The notes under the pieces are model-generated. The model did no database searches. It had not been told where the DNA came from and saw only the letters and a program-made list of their open reading frames with translations. From Sipunculus nudus (Eukaryota; Annelida; Sipuncula; Golfingiida; Sipunculidae): a stretch of 64,000 bases of DNA. Position numbers and translations under genes: made by a program. Numbering within the stretch: the first letter of the stretch is position 1; every line of letters starts with the position of its first letter. Below are positions 52,058 to 64,000 of the stretch, piece by piece. The DNA lies in the NCBI GenBank assembly GCA_026874595.1, contig CM049316.1, forward strand, positions 9,414,839 through 9,478,838, read 5' to 3'.

Positions 52058-53573
52058 GTAGGTGTCCGGAGAACTCCTCCGTAACCGCTGGGCGGAATTT
52101 TCCGAAACCCGGGATTATGTTCGGGTCACATGTGAACTGCTGCGCCCCGATTTTGTTTTGACCTCTGACCTTTCCTTTGCGCTCTGCGTCCGTTTGTGCG
52201 TCTGTTTCCACACATAAACCCACATATCTCGGGAACCGTTTGACCGATCAGGAAAATTTTTTTGCACAAATGTAGCCCTCGGAGAGCTTTATTACATACA
52301 CCAAAAATGGTGGCGCCACCTGCAACCATGTTTGCACAGTGTCCATCTGTTCGTCTGCCTTGGGTTAAAATCACTCATATCTCTGCAGTGACTTGACTAA
52401 TTCACCTGAAATTGGGCATGCGTAAACATCCTGGATAGCTTTTCTGATTTTATGACAGGTGGCGCCACCTACATTCACGTTTACGCTGCAGACATCCAAG
52501 CTCATATCTCGGGAACCGTTTGACCGATCAGGAAAATTCTTTTGCACAAATGTAGCCCTTGGACAGCTTTATAACATACACCAAAAATGGTGGCGCCACC
52601 TGCAACCATGTTTGCACAGTGTCCATCTGTTCGTCTGCCTTGGGTTAAAATCACTCATATCTCTGCAGTGACTTGACTAATTCACCTGAAATTGGGCATG
52701 CGTATACATCCTGGATAGCTTTTCTGATTTTATGACAGGTGGCGCCACCTACATTCACGTTTACGCTGCAGACATCAAAAGTCATATCTCAGGAACCGTT
52801 TGACCGATCAGGAAAATTCTTTTGCACAAATGTAGCCCTTGGAGAGCTTTATAACATACACCAAAAATGGTGGCGCTACCTGCAACCATGTTTGCACAGT
52901 GTCCATCTGTTTGTCTGCCTTGGGTTAAAATCACTCATATCTCTGCAGTGACTTGACTTATTCACCTGAAATTTAGCATGCGTATACATCCTGGATAGCT
53001 TTTCTGATTTTATGACAGGTGGCGCCACCTACATTCACGTTTACGCTGCAGACATCTAAGCTCATATCTCAGGAACCGTTTGACCGATCAGGAAAATTTT
53101 TTTGCACAAATGTAGCCCTTGGAGAGCTTTATAACATACACCGAAAATGGTGGCACCACCTGCAACCATGTTTGCACAGTGTCCATCTGTTCGTCTGCCT
53201 TGGATTAAAATCACTCATATTTCTGCAGTGGTTTGACTAATTCACCTGAAATTTGGCATGCTTATACATCCTGGATAGCTTTTCTGATTTTATGACAGGT
53301 GGCGCCACCTACAATCAAGTTTACGCTGCGACATCCAAGCTCATATCTAGGAAACCGTTTGACCGATTGGGCCAAAATTTTGCATGTGTATAAATCTCAC
53401 ATAGCTCTTTATCATACGCAAAACTGGTGGCGCCACCTGCAGCCATGTTTGCACAGCTCCCATCTGTTTGTCTGCCATGGGATAAAATATCCATGCTAAT
53501 ATGCAACACTTCACCCGTTCCACTCTGATTTAGGCGGATACAAGTAGTCGCTTGTCGACTACCCGTATTCTAG
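51968..53573 (+). mobile_element. Helitron-like non-autonomous element, GTATCCGCC family, copy 2
   Basis: Nearly identical to copy 1, with the same end hairpins and CTAG terminus but fewer core units (280-bp period). The empty site is visible in D1 (ATTAATATCATTCA joined to TTAACATAATTT near 41996). It shows insertion between A and T with no target duplication, the Helitron rule. The CCG repeat near its left end is about twice as long as in copy 1. Confidence 0.8.
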
Positions 53574-55249
53574 TTAACATTACTTTTCTTTCAATTCACA
53601 TAAGATGACAGTATCGGCTCTATCCACCAGGAGCCCGCCCCGCTAAGAGTCCGAATCATCGGATTCTTAAACATCACACTTATAAGCAGATACATGAAGG
53701 AACAAGCCTTTAATCTTGCACTTTGTGAATCCATATGTATGTGTAAAATCTACAAAAAATATGATTAACACGTCTTTGAGATCTTCCGCAGCTTCCTTCG
53801 GGTCTCTTCCACACTTTAAATGTACCAGATTTTGATTTGTCTGTCAACAGGAAGGTGATTCGTTCGAGAAAAAAGGGGCTGTGTGATATAATCATCAGTT
53901 CCATCTGATACGTCAGATAAATCATTTGCTTTAGGGGCGGTGTAGAAAATTAATTTATAATTGTCACGTAGCATAAAACCCATTCTTGCGCAGTTAACGT
54001 AGTTCAAGAAGGATTCCATAGTAATAGCCCCATCGGGAAATAAAATTTTAAATTTCTCACGATTTAAAGGAGAATTTGGGAATGGCCCCTCTTAGGACAC
54101 ACTTGGCATCGTTCTCAAAGCGTACCTAAAGAGCAATTGCATAAAAATGATAAAGTGTAGCAATCATCAATTTAAATATATATTTTTTAAATTCATTTGG
54201 ATAAAAACCTAAATCACCTGACAAAGATAAATTAACGAGAAAAATGCATTTTTTTTAAAGTCCTTGATGATTATAGAATCATCGAATCTTTTTTTTTTCC
54301 AAACATTTCAACCTTAAAGACCATCAGTATATTTTTTATTACTGCTTGGATCATTATGGCATTCTTTGATTTGTGTTAACAGTGTAAAACAAGAGCGTAC
54401 ACAAGCGTTTATTTATATGTAATTTATCAATATTAGGTCAGATATTAAAAGGTCCGATAGTTATAATGATACGACGTTCATTCATCGAAATTATTACAAT
54501 CTAAATGGATTTCTTTATTCATAAAATACAGTGTCCACTTTAAGATCATGACGCTAACAAAATCATTTCAAGATCCATCTAAAATAGAAATAACATTACT
54601 TTTTTTCAACCTGTCCTCTCATATTTTTTGCGCACACCGACCCCCCTACAAAGGAGATCAAGATCTAGAATGTTCACGGTGAATCCTGCCGTGTACTGAT
54701 ATCAGGAGATGGCGGGTCAGGGATCACGTGGTTCAGACATCACCAGAACAAAGGCAAGCTTTGCAACTAAAGAGCAATCTCTTTATCACGAACATTAAAA
54801 AGCTTAAATAAAGCGATTCCATAGAAAATATATAGGATGACCTGATAAGTGATGATGCTTAAATTTGCAAACCGGAATGGGACGCGAGGGCATTCAGATG
54901 TATAAGTTAGATGTATAAATGATAGGAATATATGAAATATGAATTTAGGGTTTGTTAAAGGCATGCAAGGAAGCTGTTCCTGAAGAAAGAAACGGATATA
55001 TGCATACCTCGTTAGTAGGCCTATCCATCCTCCTCACATTGTGCGGTGATAGGCCTGTGACACACTTCGATTGAAATTTCTAAATAATGTGTTTGAGCGG
55101 CTAAATGATGTATTAAAGGAAAGGAAAATTGTTTTTTGAAGGGACTATAAATGATGTTTTTAAATTGGAAAATCACTTGAAGTGAGGAAACAGAGTTCAA
55201 TTATCTTAATGGAAATCTTGATGAAAGCCTGCGTGTCGGGGCCCTGTTT

Positions 55250-57075
55250 CTCCCTAGTTATGTCCTTGTTGACATTTTGTCACATCCCTGTGTTCATTCT
55301 TCTCACAGAAGGTCTCCCTAGTTATCGGCCGGGTTATGTCCTTGTTGACATTGTGTCACATCCCTGTGTTCATTCTTCTCACAGAAGGTCTCCCCAGTTA
55401 TCGACCGGGTTATGTCCTTGTTGACATTGTGTCACATCCCTGTGTTCATTCTTCTCACAGAAGGTCTCCCCAGTTATCGACCGGGTTATGTCCTTGTTGA
55501 CATTGTGTCACATCCCTTTGTTCCTTCTTCTCACAGAAGGTCTCCCCAGTTATCGGCCGGGTTATGTCCTTGTTGACATTTAGTCACACCCCTGTATTCA
55601 TTCTTCTCACAGAAGGTCTCCCTAGTTATCGACCGGGTTATGTCCTTGTTGACATTGTGTCACATCCCTCTGTTCCTTCTTCTCACAGAAGGTCTCCCCA
55701 GTTATCGGCCGGGTTATGTCCTTGTTGACATTGTGTCACATCCCTGTGTTCATTCTTCTCACAGAAGGTCTCCCCAGTTATCGGCCGGGTTATGTCCTTA
55801 TTGACATTGTGTCACATCCCTCTGTTCCTTCTTCTCACAGAAGGTCTCCCCAGTTATCAGCCGGGTTATGTCCTTGTTGACATTGTGTCACACCCCTGTG
55901 TTCATTCTTCTCACAGAAGGTCTCCCCAGTTATCGCCCGGGTTATGTCCTTGTTGACATTGTGTCACATCCCTGTGTTCATTCTTCTCACAGAAGGTCTC
56001 CCCAGTTATCGACCGGGTTATTTCCTTGTTGACATTTTGTCACACCCCTGTGTTCATTCTCCTCACAGAAAGTCTCCCCAGTTATCGACCGGGTTATGTC
56101 CTTGTTGACATTGTGTCACATCCCTCTGTTCCTTCTTCTCACAGAAGGTCTCCCCAGTTATCGGCCGGGTTAAGTCCTTGTTGACATTGTGTCACATCCC
56201 TCTGTTCATTCTTCTCACAGAAGGTCTCCCCAGTTATCGACCGGGTTATGTCCTTGTTGACATTGTGTCACATCCCTCTGTTCCTTCTTCTCACAGAAGG
56301 TCTCCCCAGTTATCGGCCGGGTTATGTCCTTGTTGACATTGTGTCACACCCCTGTGTTCATTCTTCTCACAGAAAGGTCTCCCCAGTTATCGGCCGGGTC
56401 ATGTCCTTGTTGACATTGTGTCACATCTCTGTGTTCATTCTTCTCACAGAAGGTCTCCCTAGTTATCGGCCGGGTTATGTCCTTGTTGACATTGTGTCAC
56501 ATCCCTGTGTTCATTCTTCTCACAGAAGGTCTCCCCAGTTATCGGCCGGGTTATGTCCTTGTTGACATTGTGACACTTCCCTGTGTTCATTCTTCTCACA
56601 GAAGGTCTCCCCAGTTATCGGCCGGGTTATGTCCTTGTTGACATTGTGCCACATCCCTCTGTTCATCCTTCTCACGTACAGAATGTCTCCCCAGTTATCG
56701 TCCGGGTTATGTCCTTGTTGACATTGTGTCACATCCCTGTGTTCATTCTTCTCACAGAAGGTCTACCCAGATATCGGCCGGGTTATGTCCTTGTTGATAT
56801 TGTGACACATCCCTGTGTTCATTCTCCTCACAGAAGGTCTCCCTAGTTATCGGCCGGGTTATGTCCTTGTTGACATTGTGACACACCCCTGTGTTCATTC
56901 TCCTCACAGAAGGTCTCCCTAGTTATCGGCTGGGTTATGTCTTGTTGACATTGTGACACATCCCTGTGTTCATTCTTCTCACAGTAGGTCTCCCCAGTTA
57001 TCGGCCGGGTTATGTCCTTGTTGACATTGTGTCCCCCCCCCCCCCCCCCCCCTTGTGCGTTCTTCTCACAGAAGG
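55250..57075 (+). repeat. 76-bp minisatellite, about 24 units
   Basis: The unit reads roughly GGTCTCCCCAGTTATCGACC, GGGTTATGTCCTTGTTGACA, TTGTGTCACATCCCTGTGTT, CATTCTTCTCACAGAA. Units are very similar, with a few recurring variants (GGCCGG/GACCGG, CTCTGTTCC/TGTGTTCATT). Because 76 is not a multiple of 3, all three frames give repetitive ORFs; these are artefacts. It lies between D2 and D3. A poly-C run at 57034 interrupts the last units. Confidence 0.95.
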
Positions 57076-57348
57076 TCTATATCAATGAATGTCAAGAATA
57101 AAGTACCTGACATAATTTAATCGCACAGCACGCTTTCACGCCGAAACCGATCTATTTCGCCTGAGAAGTGTATATTTCCACAATCAAGTAAATGGAGCAA
57201 ATAAAGAGTTTGGATCGTCAACGACCATGCAAAACAGAACCAACAGAAATCATTTTTCCGTGAAACATGCTTTATATATTGATAAACCTGTGGATCTATT
57301 TTGCGGTGTAATATCAGTTACGCGGTACTGTATATATAAACAAAAACT

Positions 57349-57352
<4 letters not shown>

Positions 57353-57422
<70 letters not shown>
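57353..57422. repeat. (TA)n microsatellite in D3
   Basis: About 35 TA units, the longest in the window. Counterpart of 38208-38263. Confidence 0.95.
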
Positions 57423-57426
<4 letters not shown>

Positions 57427-57699
57427 CTTCGTTTCGCCATGCACTCTGATTTATTCTCAGTATGGCCACGGACACAAAAAATATTTTCTGGAAGCGCTGT
57501 TCTTATTTTTTAGGGATCAATATGTGAAGAGCAACACATATTACATTCATGACAATAGTTTAATTTTGTGTTATTCGTAATTACAAATCATTTTAAGAAT
57601 TCCCACATATTTTTCAGACATGATTTTTAAACCATTTGCATCTGTTCATACCAAATAAAATTCCTCCAGTTATAATTAGACTGCTTTAATAGACAACCT

Positions 57700-57960
57700 T
57701 TGAGCAGGACAGATTTCCGGAAAAATCCTGTAACATGAGGATGTTGGTTCTTTATGTACTGAAGTTGAAAGGTCTGACTTACCACAAGATGTCCTTTTTA
57801 AATGTGGTTAGGTTATTTTGGCGGGCCCTAACAAGTTTTAAACACGCGGATATAAACAAACTTAACAGTCTGTAGCATTTGCATTTTTCGGCCTGTTTTT
57901 AAAGTTTAACGGTTATCTTTAGTTAAAAGACGTAGGATATATCTGAATAGGCCCCTTATG
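57700..57960. repeat. Third copy of the 22.4 kb MITE family
   Basis: Shares TTATTTTGGCGGGCCC, GATATAAACAAACTTAACAG, TTTTTCGGCCTGTTTTTA and a right end GAATAGGCCCCTTAT with the copies at 22.4 and 34.1 kb. D1 keeps only a trace (ACGCCCCTTTAAC near 38577). Confidence 0.5.
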
Positions 57961-59081
57961 GTCTTTCTGATTTTTCCCTTATCAGGGCGCTGGTAACAGA
58001 GTGTCATATAAAAAGAAACACAAACAGTTTTTCAACACTCCTTTCAGCAAGAGTTTAGCTCCTTAAGTGGTTTGACTGGTAACCATATCAGTGAAGAAGA
58101 GATTCCTATAATTCAATACTGATAAATGTTACGTTTGGATATGAAGGAACAGGTACGTGCATTAAGTTAAACATAAAACAAGTATAAATTGCCTTTATTT
58201 ACCAGAAAATAGCGGGAAAACAGCCAGACACATCTGAGGAATGTTTCTGTGAGTTGTAACGCATATCATACAACATGCAACAAACACTAATTTGCGCATT
58301 TACATTAATGAAGTCCTCTCTCATGATAATTGTAAACTGATTATGATCATCCTATGGTCAGATATAAAGTGGGAGTATCTATGTTGCATTTTCCATTCAA
58401 TTTTATACCTGATTATTTGTTTCTCAACACACAAAGACTAAAAATTACTACAATATCTGGCGATGCATCATTAAATGGCCATGTGAATAAATTAATTCGC
58501 TAGATTTTGCCAATTTAATTGCAAGCACCTACAAGAAAACTTTGTCAACCGTATGCGGATGGTTGCACCAGCAGAACAAACATGAATACTGTGATTACAG
58601 TCACAGAAAGATCTGCCTGATAAGTAGCGTCCACTTCGTGTCACAGTGGTGTGTCAGCGTGTCCGTGCATTTAAAACGTCACTGGACTGGCTCAATTCAT
58701 TGAAACATTTATTGAGTATTTAATCCGGCCCTTACTGTATATCGAATTTCCCAAGACCAGTCATTGTCGCTGAGAAATGGTTCATTCCTGGATATTATAG
58801 AATTTGTTGATAAACATACATCCAGTAGAAGGATCTCAACATGGATTGTAGAGTCTAAAAAGATAAGATAAATTTAAGCTCAATGAAGTACACACAAAAA
58901 GGGGCCTTGAATATTACTGCACGTCAACAAGTATTCGGTGCGTTTCAACTAATGGACGATTTCCTAATAATTAAATAAATACGGTAAAGCTGTTAAGGTA
59001 TATATGGAGAACTGAAGAGTATTAAAAATGGACGATTTAACGGGTACATTTTATCTTATGAGCAGCTCACATACGTGTTGT

Positions 59082-59316
59082 TTATTCGTCTTCCGTCTTT
59101 ATGAATTTGGCGGCATCAAACTTTTCCTGGTCCAGCCGTCCATCATCTGAAATTATAAACATTATTTTTATTAATACCTCGTCGACTTGAACATGTCGAA
59201 CAGGACTATTCCCATACGTAATAATCAAAGATGTATTCCCACTCAAATAAATAACCTCAGTTCCAAGTCCAAATGCATGTCTGGAATCTATGATATGAAT
59301 TTATATGAAGTGAATT

Positions 59317-59378
<62 letters not shown>

Positions 59379-61104
59379 CGTATACGTTTATCTTTTTAAC
59401 TTTTATTTCAGTTGTTTTACCTCTTAATTAGATTAAATCGCTTAGTATTTTTAATGTTTTATCAGTTCATACTGCATAAGATTTAGTTACTGTATAATTT
59501 GTATTTTAAAATCACTTATATATGGTTCATATTTATCATTATATGAAGAATGGACATTTTACGTACTTTTGAACAATCTTTGAGTGAAAAGAGTGCTATA
59601 TAAATATGATAAAATAATAATAATAAACAACTTCGCCTCCGTTAATGACCATTTGCGGGGTACCCGAAGTACGATGCAATACGTGAAATATACTGGTATA
59701 ATTACCGTCCTCGTCGACGGGATCAAAGATTGGGTCACTCTGTTCAATGTTTGAGCTGATGAGTTTGGTGTATTCTCCCGGGCTGATGTGGCCATCCTTG
59801 TCGTTATCATATTCCTGGGACTTAGACGGGAAAGACTCCACATCCTGAAAATGAACACAACAACGTTTATATTACTTAACACTTGTACCACATTAAGTAT
59901 ACATGTACACAGCAGAGGACTTTGTCGATGCCCCAGACACATCGACGGGAGAAGATTCATGGCACGGTCAATCCTATCCTTTTTTCCCTTCTGCAGCCCT
60001 AGTAGGCCTATGGTCGTGATTTTAGCCCCTGTTCAACATTGGCTAGCCTCTACCATATGGCATTTATAGGCAAGTCGATTAGCAGCTTGAGTCCTGTCGT
60101 AATAATGAGACGACGTTTAGTGGCCACAGTAACGCCCCCTGTCTTTAGGCATGCCGGAAGTGTTTAAAAAAAGTCATGCTTTAACGATGTCAGGAGGTCA
60201 ATAACTTAAATTCAAGATGCAATTTCAATAAGCTGCGGTTCATCATTTTAATTGACCGATACTAATGAATACTCTAGTTGTACTATTTCTGATCGAAAAT
60301 ATACCAGAATGTATGAATATAAAATAAAAAAAGAGAGCTTACCTGGTAAATCTGGTCAGTCGTTTGATATAAATCACGTTTTTCTTTTAATATAAGTAGA
60401 AGACTGCTGTCTACAAAGTTAGTCACATAAAAGGGGGGGGGGGGGGGAGATTGGGGCTCAACACCCTGGCCTTGGTAAACATATGTGCTAAAATGCTAGA
60501 AGATTTTATACATAATTCTCGCATAAAAATTAATTTTGGAGAAAATGACGAGATCCGGTATTGCTTTTCGGTGTGAATTATTTTAAGAAATGTGTTTTTT
60601 TTTCTATTTCCCAGATTTTTAAGTCGAGAAAAAGGGCGCCGCTCAACTCTCGGCCCTGGGTACAGCTATCTGTTTTAGCTTATATTAACCATTAGCCGGC
60701 CATGCAAACAGTCTCAAGCATACCCCCCCCCCAGCTCAGGACCATTGGAGAAACCAACTTAGGCCTAATGGACTGCTGGTCAAAACTCCGTGTTAATTTA
60801 AGATATTTTTTCACGTTACAGGCCTGTTCAGGCAAAAATGCAAGAAGTAGTCATTAGTTTACCTGAAGACGGATCCCTCTCTTGCACAGTCTATGACAGA
60901 AGAAAGGACAATACCTCCGGCCGGAACACACGCGAGGACAGTAGTGAGGGCACAACAGAAATTTGTTGGGACGGTAGACTCGCCAGTGAACATTTCGGCG
61001 GCGGCTCATCTTAAATTTTTTTAACCGGATCGTTTGTCCGTCATCAACAAACAGCGACGCCACAAGGAAAACGAAGAGAACAACAACAGCTCTCATGATG
61101 ACTC
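59082..61104 (-). CDS. Gene C: secreted cysteine-rich peptide precursor with EF-hand tail
   Basis: Coding exons in transcript order: 61096-60863, 59844-59706 and 59146-59082 (234, 139 and 65 nt), phases 0 and 1, 145 residues. An acceptor just upstream of the ATG again implies a 5' UTR intron. Signal peptide MRAVVVLFVFLVASLFVDD, then a lysine/arginine-rich spacer with KMSRRR, then the six-cysteine core (CPHYCPRVCSGRRYC ...). EF loop 1 is DNDKDGHISPGE. EF loop 2 is DEDDDGRLDQEK: the last chelating position is Lys instead of Glu, which should weaken calcium binding. Closest relative is gene B. Function inferred as host-defence peptide; no enzyme motif. Confidence 0.75.
59320..59374. repeat. (TA)n microsatellite in gene C intron
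   Basis: About 27 TA units, counterpart of 39951-39997 in gene B. Confidence 0.95.
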
Positions 61105-62436
61105 CTGTAACACGTTATAGTACACCCTGGCTGAACAGTATACGGTCTGGTCTCTGACTCTCCCCCCCCCCTCATGTTATTTTTATACTTTTCCGGTATT
61201 TTGGCGCTGAATCTCAGAGTAAATTTTGTCGTGGAATGTTTTCACAGAGATTTACAAATAAGTACGGAAGTTCTTAAAAAACACACTAATACACAGATAC
61301 ATGAAGGATAAGCCTTTGATCTTACACTTTGTGAATCAATATGTGTGTCACATTTTTTACAGAAACATGATAAACACACCTTTGAGATCTTCCGCAGCTG
61401 CCTTCGGGCCTCAAGTCTTCACTTTATATACACCAGGTTCGACTGTCACCGGGCAGGTGATTTGTAGGAGAAAAATTGGGGCTGTGTGATACAATCATCA
61501 GTTCCATCTGATGCATCGGATAAATCCACATGTGCTTTGGGGGCCGTGTAAAAAAAATAAGTTGTTATTTTTAAGTGATTATTGTCACTAGCCTATTATC
61601 CATTCTTGAGTAGTTTATACAGAATTCCTTGTAGACTTCGATAATTTAACAATGTCGGATATCTCACGATTTAGGGGTAATGTGGAAATTAATCCCTCCA
61701 ATAGGCCACACTTAGCATCGTTCCCGACGGTTCAAGACCAAAACAGATTTCTGAGGCGTGATCATAGATGAATTGCATGACAGAGCTTCTGTGCCTCCAC
61801 CGTCCGTCAATGACATCACGGATTTCTATCAAATTTAGTAACTGAGAAAACTCAAATGAAAGAAATTTATGAGAAATGCATTCAAACCGACCTGTGTAGA
61901 ATATTTAATGTACAATCCAAGTCTTTGATGTAGGCAATTGATAATGCCTTCATTGAATCTTTATGTTTAAAAAACATTAAAGCATGAGACACTTTCTTAC
62001 TCATTTTCTTAGTATTGTTGGTGTCATCATGGTATTTTTTCAATTGTGTAAACCCGTGTAAAACAACAACGCACACTAGCGCTTATTCTTAAGTATTTTA
62101 TACATATCAGGAAGAAAGTCCCATATAAAGTTGTAATGACACGACGTAACCCCCAATATTCATTGCATTTAATTACAATATGAGTGTATTTTTCTTTTAT
62201 AAAATACAACGTCCACTTTAAGTTCATGACGTTAACAGTCAAACAAGCTCCATCTTAAATAGCAAAAAAAAAATGACAACAATCAATGAAAGCAGCACGC
62301 GTGTCATTTGTAACCTCTGTCCTCTCATGTTTTTGCGAACACCAACCCCCTTGCACGGGAGATCAATATCTTTAAAATGATTACAGTGAATCCTGCCATG
62401 TATAAAACATATGTGAGGAGATGGTTGGTCCGGGAT

Positions 62437-62511
62437 CACGTGGTTCAAATCTCACGTGAACTAAGTGTATTACTGTTAACGAGAATCCTCTATATGACGA
62501 ACTATAAATAG
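62437..62511 (-). promoter_or_regulatory. Candidate promoter elements of gene C
   Basis: CACGTG at 62437-62442 and CTATAAATAG at 62502-62511, 60 nt apart. Same order and similar spacing as in D1. The corresponding D2 site keeps the E-box (54725-54730) but the CTATAAATAG motif is decayed. Confidence 0.4.
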
Positions 62512-62749
62512 CCTTAACAATTAAGACGATTACATGGAAAATATATTTGATGACATGACCAGACGGTAAAAAAACACAGAGCAAAACCACCCTTTGAACG
62601 GGGCATGTAAAAAAGGTTCTCCTTTTTTAGGATTTGATTTAAAAAGGCAAAACATATGGCATTCAATTACTGAAAAGTTTCATTTGTGAAATAAAATTTA
62701 ATGATTTTCAGTTTTGTCATGCATATCTCCTCTTTCCTTCTCTCTCACT

Positions 62750-62751
<2 letters not shown>

Positions 62752-62797
<46 letters not shown>
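62752..62797. repeat. (CA)n(TA)n microsatellite
   Basis: CACACA units followed by about 14 TA units. Confidence 0.95.
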
Positions 62798-62799
<2 letters not shown>

Positions 62800-64000
62800 C
62801 TTTTGTATATGTCCCACATGCTTACACTACTTAAATGAGCCTTGACGAGAAATCCAGTGACATTTTCATTATTTTTTGCATGATGAAGTGGAAATGTGAT
62901 TATGCTGCAAATTTGGCTTTACTTTTCTGTAGGAATGTGTATTGGTCTTTGGCACCCTTTAATGGCTGTTTATGAGCATATCAAAGTGCTGTAAAACAAA
63001 TTTTAAAAATAAATAACTTGGAGACAACAACGAAGTAAGAAAGTGAATAAATGCAATATTTATGGCATCAAATATGCCGTAGTGTCGCACGACTGGCCAT
63101 TACCCCTCTAAATTAGGCCCTCTTCTTCTGAAACATATATTGGAGACATTTATATTGAAACATTTCGTGTTTCAAATTAAAATATGCAGATTAATAATAA
63201 AGTATGTAGAATTTCAAAAGTTATGGGGTTTAAACAATCCTAAATATTTACAGATATGACCTCGAAGACCAACGTCAACGTCAAAAGTTTACAACATGTC
63301 AGACAACTTGGTTGAAGCAACTTGTGTGCAAAATTTGAATACAAAATATGCAATACCTGTGTAATAGGGTTCACCATTATCAGGCTGTTTGGCTGATTTG
63401 AACTTGAACGTGAAGGTCACTGGTTTTCGAATTCATTCGACAACTTACCACCTGACATCATTCAAATTGGTTTTCAGAAAAAAAGTCCATCCAGTTGAGA
63501 AATTATCAAGTATAAAGTTGTGGGTTTGTTTTTCACCAAATATGGAAAGAAGAAAGCTAATATGAAAGAAATATGTCGGTCAGTGTGTGTCGGTCACTGA
63601 CATGTGTACATAAATTCCACGTCCACACGAAAATAACAAGTGACCAAGGGGTCATGACGCTCAGCCGACTAGGATGACTTTCACAAAAGGAATTTTATCA
63701 TCTGAATGGCCAATTTTGGTAGATGGTATCCCCTAGGGATATGGGTAACAGAGACCTAAGGTGATTTTTCATGGACCTCCCTGGATGTCAAGTTAAAAGA
63801 TTCTAGGTGCAATTCTAGGACCATCTGTGATGGTCTAAAAAAAAATAAAAAGTCTGCAGGAACTAATGAAACACTCCATGATGAATGTGCATGCAAAGAA
63901 TCATAACGATGAATGCATTAGTTGTTCAGAAACTGGAGGTTTTGTATAAATTTTTCATTACACTGAGGGGTACTTACAAGCCCTATAGCTCAAAGGATTT
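62800..64000. other. Intergenic stretch, nothing recognised
   Basis: AT-rich sequence with no splice-bounded ORF. The phrases GAACTTGAACGTGAAGGTCAC and AGACCTAAGGTGATTTTTC suggest more old dispersed-repeat fragments. Confidence 0.4.

Larger units (their letters stand above)
44200..54970. repeat. Segmental duplication, copy D2 (contains the peptide pseudogene)
   Basis: Collinear with D1 and D3 but longer. It has gained an internal 765-bp tandem duplication, a repeat insertion at about 50212-51877 and a Helitron-like element at 51968-53573. It lacks about 0.6 kb corresponding to D3 60690-61270, which is where the signal-peptide exon should be. Confidence 0.75.
57230..62720. repeat. Segmental duplication, copy D3 (contains gene C)
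   Basis: Collinear with D1 from about 38100 to 43300, including both (TA)n arrays, the gene exons, the flanking AGGCCACACTTxGCATC block and the E-box/TATA-like pair. It differs from D1 by a MITE-family insertion at about 57700-57960. Confidence 0.8.

Noticed and set aside
55182-56846. ORFs with repeated SYRPGYVLVDIVSHP peptides
   Set aside because: They are translations of the 76-bp minisatellite; the period shifts frame each unit.

Overview
The window is animal nuclear DNA. It is AT-rich, with short exons bounded by GT/AG splice sites, long introns, many microsatellites and several families of decayed transposons. The repeat types (GTCCGTCCGTC-rich elements, elements starting ATGCCCCCGCCAC, elements carrying runs of AGGTCA) and the gene content point to a marine bivalve mollusc. 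The species cannot be fixed from the sequence alone.

Region 1 (1-27.5 kb, + strand) is one large gene, PIGN, the ER enzyme that adds ethanolamine phosphate to the first mannose of GPI anchors. I traced 27 consecutive coding exons from 832 to the stop codon at 27430. All junctions are in phase and give 829 residues. The N-terminal exons lie left of the window. The introns hold many repeats: Helitron-like elements (one nested in another), a TTAA-flanked MITE, a SINE head, and a 43-46 bp minisatellite built from copies of the 3' splice site and start of the exon that follows it.

Region 2 (27.5-35.4 kb) is mostly intergenic. It has microsatellites, a decayed Tigger/pogo-type transposon with a transposase C-terminal remnant on the - strand, and a second copy of the MITE family.

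Region 3 (35.4-63 kb) is the most interesting part. It is a small cluster of genes for secreted, cationic, cysteine-rich peptides. Each precursor has a signal peptide, a basic core with the spacing C-x3-C-x3-C-x5-C-x3-C-x3-C, and an acidic C-terminal tail with paired EF-hand loops. This precursor layout recalls the mussel antifungal mytimycin, but the cysteine pattern is different. There are three apparently intact genes: A (+, 35453-37692), B (-, 39681-42461) and C (-, 59082-61104). A fourth copy (-, 46401-49341) is a pseudogene with two nonsense codons and no signal-peptide exon. B, the pseudogene and C lie in three related segmental duplications (about 37.9-43.5, 44.2-55.0 and 57.2-62.7 kb). 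The middle duplicon was disrupted by a 1.6 kb Helitron-like element, a second 1.7 kb repeat and a deletion. A 76-bp minisatellite of about 24 units separates duplicons 2 and 3.

PIGN is a housekeeping gene. The peptide cluster looks like a fast-evolving accessory locus, probably immune. That function is inferred from architecture only.
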